From the NCBI GenBank assembly GCA_965116715.1, contig OZ220724.1:2666001-2730000 (forward strand): a DNA stretch of 64,000 bases, read 5' to 3'. A program made the position numbers and the translations under genes. Numbering within the stretch: the first letter of the stretch is position 1; each line of letters starts with the position of its first letter. Under the pieces are notes generated by a model. That model was not told the origin of the DNA. It did not search any database and saw only the letters and a program-made list of their open reading frames with translations. Source of the DNA: Poriferisodalis sp965116715. Lineage in GTDB: Bacteria > Actinomycetota > Acidimicrobiia > Acidimicrobiales > Poriferisodalaceae. Shown here one piece after another: positions 1 to 8,681 of the stretch.

Positions 1-552
1 CACAGCCGGGGCGGCTCGGCAGTGCTGAGCGCCGCATCAGTTCACCTCGCCGGTGCCTCCGGTGCCCCGAAGCTGGCCGGGGTCTATGCCGCCTATCCCT
101 GGTGCGGCCACCAGTTCACCGATCCCGATGTCGGCGGCACGCGTGTCCGGGCGATCGTCGGCGATCAAGACGACTGGTGCTCGCCGATGCAGGTGCAGGC
201 CCACATTCACCCCATGCGCGTCGCCGGCGGCGACGCTTCGGTGCGAATCGTGGCGGACGCCCACCACAGCTTCGACCGTGCCACGCCGCTGGAGCACATC
301 GCCGACGCTGCCGTCACGCCGGGAGCGCCGACCGTCTACATCGCCGACGATGGGGCATTCATCCTGCCGGCCTCCGACGAGCCGGACCCATCGCTGGTCG
401 ACCTCGACGGCTTCCTGTACTCCATCAACGCCGGCTACGGCGTCCGCGGCGCCCACATCGGCGGCAGCCCCGAACTCGCCCCGCTCTTCGCCGACGACAT
501 GACTGCCTTCTGGCTCGATGTCATGACCCCGACCCCGTCTCCGGGCAGTTAG
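1..552 (+). CDS. dienelactone hydrolase family protein, 5' end cut off
   Basis: This is the C-terminal part of an alpha/beta hydrolase; the frame is open from base 1, so the start lies outside the window. It opens on HSRGG, which fits the nucleophile elbow (G-H-S-x-G) with the catalytic Ser at bases 4-6. The acid residue is likely in GDQDDW and the catalytic His in DAHHSFD, an order typical of dienelactone hydrolases that open lactone or ester rings in aromatic breakdown. No signal peptide can be judged. Its TAG stop interlocks with the stop of the convergent cadherin-like gene. The substrate cannot be inferred. Confidence 0.75.
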   Translation, partial: HSRGGSAVLSAASVHLAGASGAPKLAGVYAAYPWCGHQFTDPDVGGTRVRAIVGDQDDWCSPMQVQAHIHPMRVAGGDASVRIVADAHHSFDRATPLEHIADAAVTPGAPTVYIADDGAFILPASDEPDPSLVDLDGFLYSINAGYGVRGAHIGGSPELAPLFADDMTAFWLDVMTPTPSPGS

Positions 553-1325
553 CAATCAGCAACAGCGCGACGAGCGGTGCCGCAGCCGCCGCCAAAGACT
601 TCGCTGCGCGATGTATCCCAGGCTTCCTTGTCGGGTCCATGACCGTCGGCGTAGGTGGCGATTGCCCTGAGGTACAGGCCCTCGTCGTGGCTCGTCGGCT
701 CGTATGTGGCCTCGTTTGCGCCGGCTATCGGTTCGAATGGGCCGTCGGGGGTGGGTCCCCGGTTCCACGTCCAGGTGACGTCGTGCACGGATCCGTCGGG
801 GTCGGTCACGCTTGCTCGAATCTCGTATCCGCTCCAAGGACGTGAGGGTGAGACCTCTGCCTTGCCCGGGTCGTCGTTGTTGACGACCACGACTGTCATC
901 GGCTGCCGTGCGACGCCTCCTGCGTAGTCCTCGGCGATCAGCTCGAATTCGTACCTGTCGCGCTTCTCGAAGTCCAAGCGGGAGATCAACCGAAGGCGTG
1001 GATTGGGATAGTCGAAACCGAACGGCAAGTCCGTGCGTGAGAGGCGGACGTACACCGTCTGTCCGTCGGGATCGCTCGCCCAGAACGGAGCGAACGTCGT
1101 GCCCAGCGGCGTGTGCTCGTCGATTCGGACCTCCGATGTCCACTCATCGAAGACGGGCGGCCGATTGGAGTCCCTGCCGACCTCATCGATGGATGCCGGA
1201 GGCACGTCGCTGCCCGTCGCAGCCGAAACTGAAGCCGGAAGCGCGAGCAGGCCGAACGCCAGCGCAGCGGCAACCACGGCCACTCTGGCGGGAGTTCTGA
1301 GGGCCGAAACCCTCCGTGTCATCAT
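549..1325 (-). CDS. secreted cadherin-like / Ig-like domain protein
   Basis: A protein of about 258 residues. I chose the ATG at 1325 because AAGGA lies six bases upstream and the protein then opens with a clear signal peptide: Arg-rich n-region, long Ala/Val/Leu core, cleavage near SVSA at about residue 36. The longer open frame upstream reads low-complexity sequence and is unlikely to be coding. Residues about 55-150 resemble a cadherin repeat (DEHTPLG, LDFEKRDRYEFELIAEDYAG, DNDDPG-like end). Residues about 155-240 form an Ig/PKD-like domain beginning SGYEIRASVTDPDGS. It has no obvious cell-wall sorting motif and ends in a Gly/Cys-rich tail. It is probably an exported adhesion or matrix protein; the partner is unknown. 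Confidence 0.65.
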   Translation of the reverse strand: MMTRRVSALRTPARVAVVAAALAFGLLALPASVSAATGSDVPPASIDEVGRDSNRPPVFDEWTSEVRIDEHTPLGTTFAPFWASDPDGQTVYVRLSRTDLPFGFDYPNPRLRLISRLDFEKRDRYEFELIAEDYAGGVARQPMTVVVVNNDDPGKAEVSPSRPWSGYEIRASVTDPDGSVHDVTWTWNRGPTPDGPFEPIAGANEATYEPTSHDEGLYLRAIATYADGHGPDKEAWDTSRSEVFGGGCGTARRAVADC

Positions 1326-1383
1326 TTCGAATCCTTTCTGTAATGGATTTGTAATACAACGTAGACCCCAAATCTCAAGCCGC

Positions 1384-1397
1384 GTCGTCGCGACGAC
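1384..1397. promoter_or_regulatory. perfect 14-bp palindrome in a divergent promoter region
   Basis: GTCGTCGCGACGAC is a perfect palindrome in the comparatively AT-rich gap (about 1326-1507) between the divergent cadherin-like and SRPBCC genes. It could be an operator for either gene. There is no direct evidence of binding, and CG-rich palindromes arise by chance in such DNA. Confidence 0.25.
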
Positions 1398-1507
1398 AAT
1401 GAATTGCGTCAGCTTCCAATTCACGCAAGTTGATCGTGAGCGCCGCGTCGGCAACTTCGCCGAATAGCGAGTGTCTGAATGCCGCGGGAATGAGGCAAGC
1501 TGAATCC

Positions 1508-2281
1508 ATGACGGGTGCAGGACGTGTGATTGATCTGTCGGTCGAGGTGATCGGCGACGTTGAGACGGTGTGGCGGGCAGTGGCGACGGGGCCGGGGATC
1601 TCGTCGTGGTATGTGCCTCACACCGTTGAGGAACGTGCCGGGGGAGTGGGGGTCGCATCGTTCGGGCCCGAGCCCGAGATGCAGATCGCCGGCCGGGTCG
1701 CCGTGTGGGAGCCGCCGCACCGGATCGTGTTCGACGGCGGCGAGCAGGTCGAGGGCCTCTCCTTCGAGTGGACGGTCGAGCCGCACGACAACAACACCTG
1801 CACTGTGCGCCTGCACAACGCCGGCTTCGCTGACGGCGACCCGCAGTACGACGCCATGGTGGACGGCTGGAAGCTGTTCATGGCCAACCTGCAGCTCCAC
1901 CTCCAGCATTTCGCCGGCCAGACCGCGACCTCCGCGCTGCCGATGGTGATGTGGCCGGTCACCCCCGAGGAGGGGTGGGAGATCCTCGCCGGCGGTCTCG
2001 GCATCAGCCAGATGCCCACCGCCGGCGATCGGCTCGACGTGGCCGCCGATGACGACACGAAGCTGGGCGGCACCGTCATCGACACCGGTCCCCGCCGCAT
2101 CACCCTGCTGGCCGACACCCCCGCACCCGGCACCGCTTTCCTGACCTCCGAGGACGGCGGCGGCTTCACGATGGTCTCGGTCTGGCTCTACCTCTACGGC
2201 CCTGACGGCGCAGCCATCGCCGAACGCGACGATGCCAGCTGGCGCGCCTGGCTCGCCGACCGCGCCCCCCAAATCGACTGA
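1508..2281 (+). CDS. SRPBCC / AHSA1-like domain protein
   Basis: A cytoplasmic protein of about 257 residues. The ATG at 1508 is preferred over upstream in-frame starts because the domain begins directly after it (VIDLSVEVIGDVETVWRAV, the first strand and helix of an AHSA1/START-like fold). The pattern of VWRAVATGPGISSWY, then GGEQVEGLSFEWTVEP and a C-terminal long helix, fits residues 5-140 forming one hydrophobic cavity. The remaining 110 residues are a weaker second half that may be another such domain. Members bind small hydrophobic ligands or act in polyketide and stress functions; neither can be chosen here. It stands alone and is convergent with the next gene. Confidence 0.65.
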   Translation: MTGAGRVIDLSVEVIGDVETVWRAVATGPGISSWYVPHTVEERAGGVGVASFGPEPEMQIAGRVAVWEPPHRIVFDGGEQVEGLSFEWTVEPHDNNTCTVRLHNAGFADGDPQYDAMVDGWKLFMANLQLHLQHFAGQTATSALPMVMWPVTPEEGWEILAGGLGISQMPTAGDRLDVAADDDTKLGGTVIDTGPRRITLLADTPAPGTAFLTSEDGGGFTMVSVWLYLYGPDGAAIAERDDASWRAWLADRAPQID

Positions 2282-2329
2282 AGTCTCGACTGACTCCCTG
2301 TTGAGCCCCGGAACCGGGTCCTAGACGAC

Positions 2330-2722
2330 TCAGTCGGGGTGCACCTGGGTGCGGCGGCGCTTGAGCATGCGGTCTTTGACGCGCCAGCCGTCCGCCGTCT
2401 TCACCACTAGGTCGTGATACGAGGCGGTGCCGACCTTGCCGCCGCCCAGCAGCGCCAGGATGCGGAACTTCAGCTCCACCCCAGCGTCCGTTTCGTTCAC
2501 GTAGATGTTGGTCATCGTGTGCGTCCGCGGATGCTCGGCCTCGTCGGCCATGAAATCCCGGATCGCCGTCAGGCCCTCCAAGCGAGGCGCCCCCAGATCG
2601 GTCAGATCGAACACCGCGTCGTCGGTGAAGATCGTCCCCAGCCGGTCCCAGTCGCGGTCATCAATGATGTCGCCGTAGCGGCCCGGCAGCTCGTGCAATT
2701 CCAGACGGTCACCAATATCCAT
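2330..2722 (-). CDS. SnoaL-like / NTF2-like protein
   Basis: 130 residues, the usual length for a SnoaL_4-type NTF2-fold protein. It begins IGDRLELHELPGRYGDIIDDRDWDRL, the typical N-terminal helices, followed by IFTDDAVFDL, FMADEAEHPRTHTMTNIYV and a C-terminal YHDLVVKTADGWRVKDR strand. The fold makes a conical pocket used for isomerases, dehydratases or ligand binding; the His-rich middle (EHPRTHTMTN) probably lines the pocket. It lies 76 bases downstream of a luciferase-like monooxygenase on the same strand, suggesting co-transcription and a shared small-molecule pathway. The substrate is unknown. Confidence 0.75.
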   Translation of the reverse strand: MDIGDRLELHELPGRYGDIIDDRDWDRLGTIFTDDAVFDLTDLGAPRLEGLTAIRDFMADEAEHPRTHTMTNIYVNETDAGVELKFRILALLGGGKVGTASYHDLVVKTADGWRVKDRMLKRRRTQVHPD

Positions 2723-2798
2723 GGCCGGACCATACGCCAGTCGACGGGGACGCTTCCCGGCGAATGCGGCCGGAGGCCGTGGCGGGTGGGCCGGACCG

Positions 2799-3857
2799 TC
2801 AGCGGGCGAGATTGGCGCGGACCCGGGGGATGACGTCGCTGGCGAAGCGTTCCAGCGAGTCGTTCATGAGCGACGGCGGCAGGCCGGGCGGGCCGCCCCA
2901 GGTGACCAGGTCGGTGACGTCGTGGTCGCGGATCATCGTGGTCAGCTCTGCCACGCAGTGGTCGGCGTCGCCGACGGTCCACACCAGCGGGTTCAGCGGG
3001 TCGGGCTGGCGTGGCCCGGTGCGGGCAGCACGCTCACGGGCGGTTGCCTTGTGGTCAGCGCTTGCCTTGATGATGCCGATGTAGACATCGCGCCGATACT
3101 TCTCCGCGGCGGCGATCGCCTCCCACGTCGGATCCTTGGCAGGGTCCCGGCCATCGGTCACGTACACGCCGCGGATGATCCCCACCCGCTTGTCGCCGGC
3201 ATCCCGGCCGTCAGCCGCCAGCGCTGCCTTCCACGGGTCGAGCACGGCCGCCTTGGGTCCTTGGGGCAGCAGGTTGGTGTCGAAGCGGGCAGCCCGCAGC
3301 GCGCCCGCCTCGCTGGTGGCTGCCACCCACAGCGGGGGACCGCCGGGCTGCACTGTGTCGGGCGTGACTCGCAGATCCCGGTACGAGTAACGCTTGCCCT
3401 CGTAGCTGAACGGCTCGCCCGACCAGGCCAGCCGCAGCACTTCGATGCCTTCCTCTGTCAGCGAGACCCGCCGGCTGACCGGCAGTCCGAAACCGGCGAA
3501 CTCGTGCGCGGCGTAGCCCATGCCGATGCCGAGCTCCATGCGCCCGCCCGAGATGTTGTCGAGCACGGCGAGGTCCTCGGCCAGCCGCACCGGGTCCCGG
3601 AACGGCATCAGGCAGATGTCGGTGGAGAACCGCATGGTGGAGGTCAGCGCCGCCGCCGCACCTGCGACCGGCACGAAGTTGGGAAGGTAGCCGTCTGCGA
3701 TGAAATGGTGCTCGGTGAACCAGCACAGCTCCAGCCCGAGCTGCTCGGCATGCACCACCTGCTCGAACGTCTCGGCGTACACCTGCGGCATGGCCACGTC
3801 GCTGCCCGGCGGGCAGCGGAAGTCGTGCACGATCCCGAACCTGAGCGACTGCGCCAT
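2799..3857 (-). CDS. LLM-class flavin-dependent oxidoreductase (luciferase-like)
   Basis: 352 residues, normal for this TIM-barrel family that uses FMNH2 or reduced F420 to oxidise small organic molecules. Family marks are the N-terminal strand LRFGIVHDF, the TEHHF motif, the AEDLAVLDNISGGRMELGIG segment and a C-terminal GGPPGLPPSLMNDSLERF. The start at 3857 places the first strand directly after the N-terminus. It is a close paralogue of the gene at 48505-49533: same motifs, same C-terminus, similar length. Upstream, 38 bases away on the same strand, ends the AbiE-like toxin gene, which is probably unrelated. Cofactor and substrate cannot be read from sequence. Confidence 0.85.
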   Translation of the reverse strand: MAQSLRFGIVHDFRCPPGSDVAMPQVYAETFEQVVHAEQLGLELCWFTEHHFIADGYLPNFVPVAGAAAALTSTMRFSTDICLMPFRDPVRLAEDLAVLDNISGGRMELGIGMGYAAHEFAGFGLPVSRRVSLTEEGIEVLRLAWSGEPFSYEGKRYSYRDLRVTPDTVQPGGPPLWVAATSEAGALRAARFDTNLLPQGPKAAVLDPWKAALAADGRDAGDKRVGIIRGVYVTDGRDPAKDPTWEAIAAAEKYRRDVYIGIIKASADHKATARERAARTGPRQPDPLNPLVWTVGDADHCVAELTTMIRDHDVTDLVTWGGPPGLPPSLMNDSLERFASDVIPRVRANLAR

Positions 3858-3895
3858 GCGGTGAAGTTAGTTGGGCAGCCCGATCGGACCCTCGA

Positions 3896-4720
3896 CTAGA
3901 GAGCCTCGAGTAGATCGTTGGTCAAGACGACTATCGATGACGCGATGACGTCGGCATCTTCGAGACCTTCGACAGCACGCACGGCCATACGCACACCCAG
4001 AGCGTCTGCACTACCGAAGAGCGATGGCATCTGTGCGATCGCCTGGTCGGTGACGTCTCTGCTCAAGTCATCCCGGCGCAACCGAACCAGGCGAGCGCAC
4101 AGCTCGTCCGTCGAAATGCACTGCAAGAGTCGGAGCACATCCAGCGCGTCCTTGTCACTCAGCCGGTGAGGAGTCGCGGACCGGTCAGCAATCTTGTGGA
4201 TCTTGGCGACGAGAAGAGCGCCCGGTCCGGCGACGTTCAGCTCGATCGAGCGATCATCTGCAGGTTCGAGAGCGCTGACCGACATGAACTCCTTATCGAC
4301 GAGAGCCGCTTCCAAACCCCTGGCCCGTCTGGCCGTGTGTCTGCCGTGCGCACCGAGTTCGGCACCGCGAGTTCCGGAGCCAGCCAACTGCTCAGGGACC
4401 ATGAGATCTACCGGCACGCCATCAGCACTCAGCCATTGGCCGGGTTGTCGTTGGTCTCCTCGAGTGATGGGGGTGATGTCCGAAGCTCGCAACCGGGAGG
4501 GGATGAGGGGCGCATCGGCCAGATCAGCTGGCTGGATCGAGAAATCGGCATCAGTCGTGTACTCGGCGACTGCAAACTCAGCGGCACCGGTCTGGAGGTA
4601 GAGGGCCTGCGCTCCGACCAACACGACGGCGTCCAAGTGCCCGGTGAGCGCATGTGCGACATCCAGCAATGCTCGGCGCGCAAGGACGTAGTTGTCGTCA
4701 GGTTCGCCAAGTGTGCTCAT
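3896..4720 (-). CDS. nucleotidyltransferase toxin of an AbiE-like / MenT-like pair
   Basis: 274 residues from the ATG at 4720; the longer upstream frame overlaps the antitoxin gene and is not needed. Residues 33-60 carry a polymerase-beta-type nucleotidyltransferase signature: VVLVGAQALYLQTG, then TTDADF, giving the metal-binding D-x-D at about D57/D59. This matches AbiEii/MenT toxins, known to transfer nucleotides (to tRNA ends in the studied cases). An HKIADR segment and an alpha-helical C-terminus follow. It starts 23 bases inside the end of the upstream wHTH antitoxin gene, the translational coupling expected for such pairs. The tRNA target is inference from the family. Confidence 0.65.
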   Translation of the reverse strand: MSTLGEPDDNYVLARRALLDVAHALTGHLDAVVLVGAQALYLQTGAAEFAVAEYTTDADFSIQPADLADAPLIPSRLRASDITPITRGDQRQPGQWLSADGVPVDLMVPEQLAGSGTRGAELGAHGRHTARRARGLEAALVDKEFMSVSALEPADDRSIELNVAGPGALLVAKIHKIADRSATPHRLSDKDALDVLRLLQCISTDELCARLVRLRRDDLSRDVTDQAIAQMPSLFGSADALGVRMAVRAVEGLEDADVIASSIVVLTNDLLEAL

Positions 4721-5780
4721 TGTCTGCCATCCAGTCGAGGATTGCTTCGCCTTGCGACGGCTCTCGACCCGGCCCCGTGAGGAGGTCGGCGGCCAGTTGA
4801 CTCGGTGCGACGCACGCCAAGCCGTCGCGGGTCGTGACACCTGATCGCACGACGGGGTCGAACGGCTCCAGCAGCACAACATTCGCGCCAGCGTCGACTT
4901 CTCGGAGATTGAGCTTGTTGGCGGCCTCGATCGGATCTTCGACGTACAGCGAGGCCGTCCTCGCGGGTGCTACCGGATTGAAGCGCTGGGCTGCGAATGC
5001 ACCGGTTGCGGCATACGTGAGCGACGATTCGATGAGGCGTTGTTCAACGGATCGAATCCCACGTGGATCGAGCAGCATCGTCGGCCGATTCGATGAGAGT
5101 TGCCCGTAGTCCGCGGCCCAGCGGCGGATTGCTCCTTGCCAATCCACGTCGAGGACTGCGCCACGTGGGTTGCGCATCACGATTCCCTCGCGGTCGAGCA
5201 GAACGATGACGCGCGAGAGCGTCGGTGCCGGGACTCCGCTGATCTCTGAGAGTTGGCGTACGCGGAACGGTGCGTGATTGTCGACGATCGCGCGGACGGC
5301 TGCCCCAGCACCACGCCCTCGAAGCGATGCCAGCGGGTATCTGGCAGGCCATGGGTCACGCTCGGCGCCTGCTGCCGAGATGAACAGCCCAGGGGATGAA
5401 ACCTCCAGATGGACATTGCCGGTCGTGTCGATGTAGCTGATGCCGGCTTCCGCCAGTGCCTCGCGCGAACGCGGGGAGAGGTACGCAGCGCCAACGACCG
5501 GAGTTGCTGCTTCGCCCAAGGCTGCGCAATACCGCTGCACTTGCTCAAGTGCTGAGCGCACCATTCGGGGTTCGATGTGCCGCCTGACCTCGATGACAAG
5601 CTCCGCGGAGCGTCCATCTGGTGATCGCACCGTGACGATGGCGTCAGGTTGGAGTAGCTCCGTGCCGATGCAGGCGTCGACTTTGACATCGGCATTCCAG
5701 CCCTTTGGCAGTCGGGCGGCGAGCGCGCTCGTCACGCTGCGGGTGATGCTGGCCTCGGTGGGGGGCCTGGGAGAGGTCAT
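4698..5780 (-). CDS. AbiEi-like antitoxin / winged-helix autorepressor
   Basis: 360 residues. A winged helix-turn-helix lies at about residues 163-210 (RQLSEISGVPAPTLSRVIV, LLDREGIV), followed by a C-terminal region like that of AbiEi-type antitoxins. The N-terminal 130 residues hold a D...E-x-R strand pattern (PDAIVTV, AELVIEVRR) that resembles a restriction-endonuclease-like fold but lacks a clear catalytic lysine. It precedes and overlaps the nucleotidyltransferase toxin gene, the normal antitoxin-toxin order. A perfect inverted repeat with a third half-site sits 52-94 bases upstream, and AbiEi-type antitoxins are known to repress their own promoter by binding such repeats. Neutralisation of the partner is inferred. 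Confidence 0.65.
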   Translation of the reverse strand: MTSPRPPTEASITRSVTSALAARLPKGWNADVKVDACIGTELLQPDAIVTVRSPDGRSAELVIEVRRHIEPRMVRSALEQVQRYCAALGEAATPVVGAAYLSPRSREALAEAGISYIDTTGNVHLEVSSPGLFISAAGAERDPWPARYPLASLRGRGAGAAVRAIVDNHAPFRVRQLSEISGVPAPTLSRVIVLLDREGIVMRNPRGAVLDVDWQGAIRRWAADYGQLSSNRPTMLLDPRGIRSVEQRLIESSLTYAATGAFAAQRFNPVAPARTASLYVEDPIEAANKLNLREVDAGANVVLLEPFDPVVRSGVTTRDGLACVAPSQLAADLLTGPGREPSQGEAILDWMADNEHTWRT

Positions 5781-5831
5781 GGGCGCTCGATTCGCCGGAG
5801 CGTTCGCTGAGTCGTTCTGTTTCAGATTCTA

Positions 5832-5874
5832 CAGTGTTTCACGATCTGTGAAACACTGTCATTTGTGAAACACC
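5832..5874 (-). promoter_or_regulatory. operator of the AbiE-like pair: inverted repeat plus third half-site
   Basis: Perfect 12-bp arms (ACAGTGTTTCAC at 5832-5843 and its complement at 5849-5860) flank a 5-bp spacer. The core GTGAAACAC recurs at 5866-5874 in the same orientation as the second arm. Reading toward the antitoxin gene, TTTCAC and TAGAAT are separated by 16 bases and could be a -35/-10 pair lying within the site, so a bound repressor would block transcription. The promoter call is inference. Confidence 0.6.
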
Positions 5875-6026
5875 CGGAGGGGATTCAGGATGCATTCGCG
5901 ACATGCTGGCAAGAACTCGACACAACAACGAAGTGAATTACCGAGACCTCTGAGTGCGGCCAGCAACGCCGGCGCGTTCGCCCGCTGTCATGCGGCGTCG
6001 TTGAGCTTGCGTGCTCGCCGGCGGGC

Positions 6027-7601
6027 TCAGTACCAGGCGTCGGGCGCGGCGGACCTGCGGTCGTCGACGAAGGCTCGCAGCTCGCGGTCTGCCGCTGGAT
6101 CGAGGGGCGGGGGCGGCTCGTAGTCGGCGAGCATCTGCTTCCACTGCTGGTTGGCGCGCTGGGCCATGTCGAGCGCACCCTCCTCGGACCACTGCTCGAA
6201 CGAGCGGGTGTCGCACAGCGCAGCCTCGAAATTGGCCGTCTCGAAGTTGGCCATGGTGTGCGCCGTGGCCAGGTAGTTGCCGCCGGGGCCGGCCTCGCTG
6301 AACGCCGCCCCGCCGAGTTCGTTGTCGTCAACGGCGAGGCCGCCCAGCAGGCGGTGGAGCATGCCGCAGCGGTCGGCATCCATCACGAACTTCTCATACC
6401 CGACGGTCAGCCCGCCCTCCAACCACCCGGCCGCCTGCAGGATGAAGTTGGCACCGGCCAGCAGCCCCGGCGTCATCGCGTCGGCCGATTCCTGCATGGC
6501 CTGCGCGTCGGCAATCTTCGACGCGCTGTAGTGGCCGCCGCAGCGGAACGGCAGGCCCAGCCGTCGGGCAAGCTGGCCGATCGCATAGGTCGCCAGCGAC
6601 GACTCGGCGGTGCCGAACGTCGGCGCTCCCGAGCGCAGGTCCATGGTGGTCAGGAAGTTGCCGTAGATCATCGGCGAGCCGGGCCGCACCAACTGGGTGA
6701 GCGCGATGCCGGTCATCGCCTCGGCGTGGGCCTGAGCGATCAGCGCTGGCTGGGTAACCGGGCCCATGCCCCCGCCGATGATGAACGGCGAGATCAGGCA
6801 GCCCTGATTCGCCCGGGCATAGGCCTTCAGCGCGCCGCTCATCGTGTCGTCCCACACCAGCGGCGAGTTGACGTTCACGTTTCCCTGGATGACGCAGTGC
6901 GCGTCCATGAAGTCGGCGCCGAAGGCCGCATCGAACACGATCCGGGCCATCGCGATCGAGTCTTCGGCCCGCTCCGGAGCGGTCACGGCGCCCATGAACG
7001 GCTTGGCCGACCAGCGCAGGTGGGCGTCCACCATGTCGAGATGCCGCTTGTTGACCGGGACGTCCACCGGCTCGCACACCGTGCCGCTGCCATGAGCCAG
7101 CCACGGCGACATCCACGTCAGCTTCACGAAGTTCCGGAAGTCCTCGATGGTGGCGTAGCGGCGACCGCGGTCCAGATCGGTGACGAACGGTGGCCCGTAG
7201 ACCGGCGTGAACACCACGTGGTCGCCGCCGATCTCGACCCGCCGGCCGTCACGGCCCCACAGGGCGAACCGGCTCGGCGCGGTCGAGCAGAGCTGCCGGG
7301 CCAGGCCGGGTTCGAAGCGCACGCGCACACCGTCGACCCGCGCCCCGGCTGTCCGGAACAGCTCCAGCGCCTCGTCGTCGCCGCGGAACTCGACACCGAT
7401 CTCTTCCAGGATCCAGTCGGCATGTGACTCCAACTGGGCCAGAGCGTCGTTGTCCAGCAATTCATATGGCGGGATACGGCGGCGCGGCGTGAGCTCTGCC
7501 GCCGATGGCAGCGGGGTGGCGGTGCGCGCTGCCACGCGACTCGACCGCCCCCGTCGCCCACCGCGAGCGCCGCTGCTGCTGTTCCCGCCGGCCATTGGCA
7601 C
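6027..7601 (-). CDS. MttB-family corrinoid methyltransferase, non-pyrrolysine type
   Basis: 524 residues, TIM-barrel family of trimethylamine/glycine-betaine:corrinoid methyltransferases that move a methyl group from a quaternary or tertiary amine to a corrinoid protein. Family segments include LESHADWILEEIGVEF near residue 60, the substrate-side KPFMGAVTAPERAEDS, and NVNSPLVWDD. The frame is uninterrupted and has no in-frame amber, so it is the MtgB-like branch lacking pyrrolysine. Start is GTG 7601, or ATG 7595 two codons later. No corrinoid protein or activating enzyme lies nearby, so its partners must be elsewhere. The Ser/Gly/Arg-rich first 30 residues are not part of the fold. Substrate unknown. 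Confidence 0.85.
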   Translation of the reverse strand: MPMAGGNSSSGARGGRRGRSSRVAARTATPLPSAAELTPRRRIPPYELLDNDALAQLESHADWILEEIGVEFRGDDEALELFRTAGARVDGVRVRFEPGLARQLCSTAPSRFALWGRDGRRVEIGGDHVVFTPVYGPPFVTDLDRGRRYATIEDFRNFVKLTWMSPWLAHGSGTVCEPVDVPVNKRHLDMVDAHLRWSAKPFMGAVTAPERAEDSIAMARIVFDAAFGADFMDAHCVIQGNVNVNSPLVWDDTMSGALKAYARANQGCLISPFIIGGGMGPVTQPALIAQAHAEAMTGIALTQLVRPGSPMIYGNFLTTMDLRSGAPTFGTAESSLATYAIGQLARRLGLPFRCGGHYSASKIADAQAMQESADAMTPGLLAGANFILQAAGWLEGGLTVGYEKFVMDADRCGMLHRLLGGLAVDDNELGGAAFSEAGPGGNYLATAHTMANFETANFEAALCDTRSFEQWSEEGALDMAQRANQQWKQMLADYEPPPPLDPAADRELRAFVDDRRSAAPDAWY

Positions 7602-7798
7602 ATTCTGGGCTACGTCCCTGGTCGGCGGTGCCTCTCGCCGACCGCGGCAACGGTCAGCACTGCCGATCGGTACCGATGCAGTCGCGACCAGCGCGGACCC
7701 ACGAAGGCCCGCTCGGGAGCGCTGCGATGCTGATGGCTACTGTGCTGTCGCTGCCCGAGGCGGCTTCGCTAACGACCATTGAGCGAGAAGGTGCCCAG

Positions 7799-8614
7799 AT
7801 GTCCCAGAGCTACGAGAACTTGGCCATCGACACGCCGGCCGACGGCGTGACCCGCATCACCTTCAACCGGCCCGAACGGCTGAACGCCATCACGCACGGC
7901 CTGGTCAGCGAGCTGCACGATGCGCTCAGCGCCGTCGATGCCGATCACGACACCCGCGCCATCGTGCTCACCGGCTCGGGCCGGGGCTTCTGCGCCGGGC
8001 TGGACCTGACGGGCTACGGCACCGTGCCGGGCACCGAAGACCACGGCGGCCCGCAGCGGGGCATGGCCGTCCAGCAGGAGATCGCCGAGCTGGTCCACCA
8101 CATGCGCGACGTGCGCCAGCCGATCATCGCGGCCATCAACGGGGCGGCCGCAGGCGGCGGGTTCGCCATCGCCTGCGCATCCGACATCCGCTACTGCGCC
8201 GAGCGGGCCAAATTCGGCACCGCATTCGTGCGGCTGGGCATCTCGGGCTGCGACATCGGCGTGAGCTGGATGCTGCCCCGCCTCATCGGCGCCTCTCGCG
8301 CATGGGAGCTCTTGCTGACCGGCCGGGTCATCGATGCCACCGAAGCCGACCGGATCGGGCTCGTCAGCGCCGTCGTGCCCGACGACGACCTCATGGACAC
8401 CTGCCTCGGTGTTGCCGCCGAGATCGCCGCCAACAGCCCCTTCGGCGTGTGGATGACCAAGGAAGTCATGTGGTCGAACCTGGAGATCAGCAGCCTGCGC
8501 GCCGGCATCGACCTTGAGAACCGCACGCAGATCATGTCCTCGCTCACCGAGGACAGCCGCGAGGCCATGGCCTCGTTCCTCGAACGCCGCCAGGTGAAAT
8601 GGTCCAACCGCTGA
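7799..8614 (+). CDS. enoyl-CoA hydratase / isomerase family protein
   Basis: 271 residues from the ATG at 7799, which has GAGAAGG upstream; the longer upstream frame is low-complexity. It is a crotonase-fold enzyme of CoA-thioester metabolism. The two oxyanion-hole segments are GRGFCAGLDL (about residues 60-69) and GAAAGGGFAIACASD (about 117-131). In the region where hydratases place a catalytic Glu it reads LGISGCDIGVSWMLPRLIG, with Asp in place of the usual Pro-Gly, which fits isomerase or divergent hydratase members. It is transcribed away from MttB and is convergent with the monooxygenase gene. The precise CoA substrate cannot be deduced. Confidence 0.85.
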   Translation: MSQSYENLAIDTPADGVTRITFNRPERLNAITHGLVSELHDALSAVDADHDTRAIVLTGSGRGFCAGLDLTGYGTVPGTEDHGGPQRGMAVQQEIAELVHHMRDVRQPIIAAINGAAAGGGFAIACASDIRYCAERAKFGTAFVRLGISGCDIGVSWMLPRLIGASRAWELLLTGRVIDATEADRIGLVSAVVPDDDLMDTCLGVAAEIAANSPFGVWMTKEVMWSNLEISSLRAGIDLENRTQIMSSLTEDSREAMASFLERRQVKWSNR

Positions 8615-8658
8615 CCCGCTGCGTCAGCTGAGGCGCCGCGGTGGACCGAATCAGCCTG

Positions 8659-8680
8659 CGGTCGGTCCGGCTGGCGACCG
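8659..8680. terminator. weak inverted repeat between convergent genes
   Basis: CGGTCG and CGACCG arms with a 10-base loop lie between the ends of the enoyl-CoA hydratase and Baeyer-Villiger genes. There is no T-run on either side, so it could only be a weak or non-canonical terminator. Confidence 0.25.
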
Positions 8681-8681
8681 G

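Noticed and set aside
5885..6379. Small frames at the MttB 3' end (both strands)
   Set aside because: No ribosome site or conserved features; the gap 5881-6026 appears to hold nothing further.
6027..7601. Pyrrolysine-containing trimethylamine methyltransferase
   Set aside because: The coding frame has no in-frame amber codon and no pyl genes are present.
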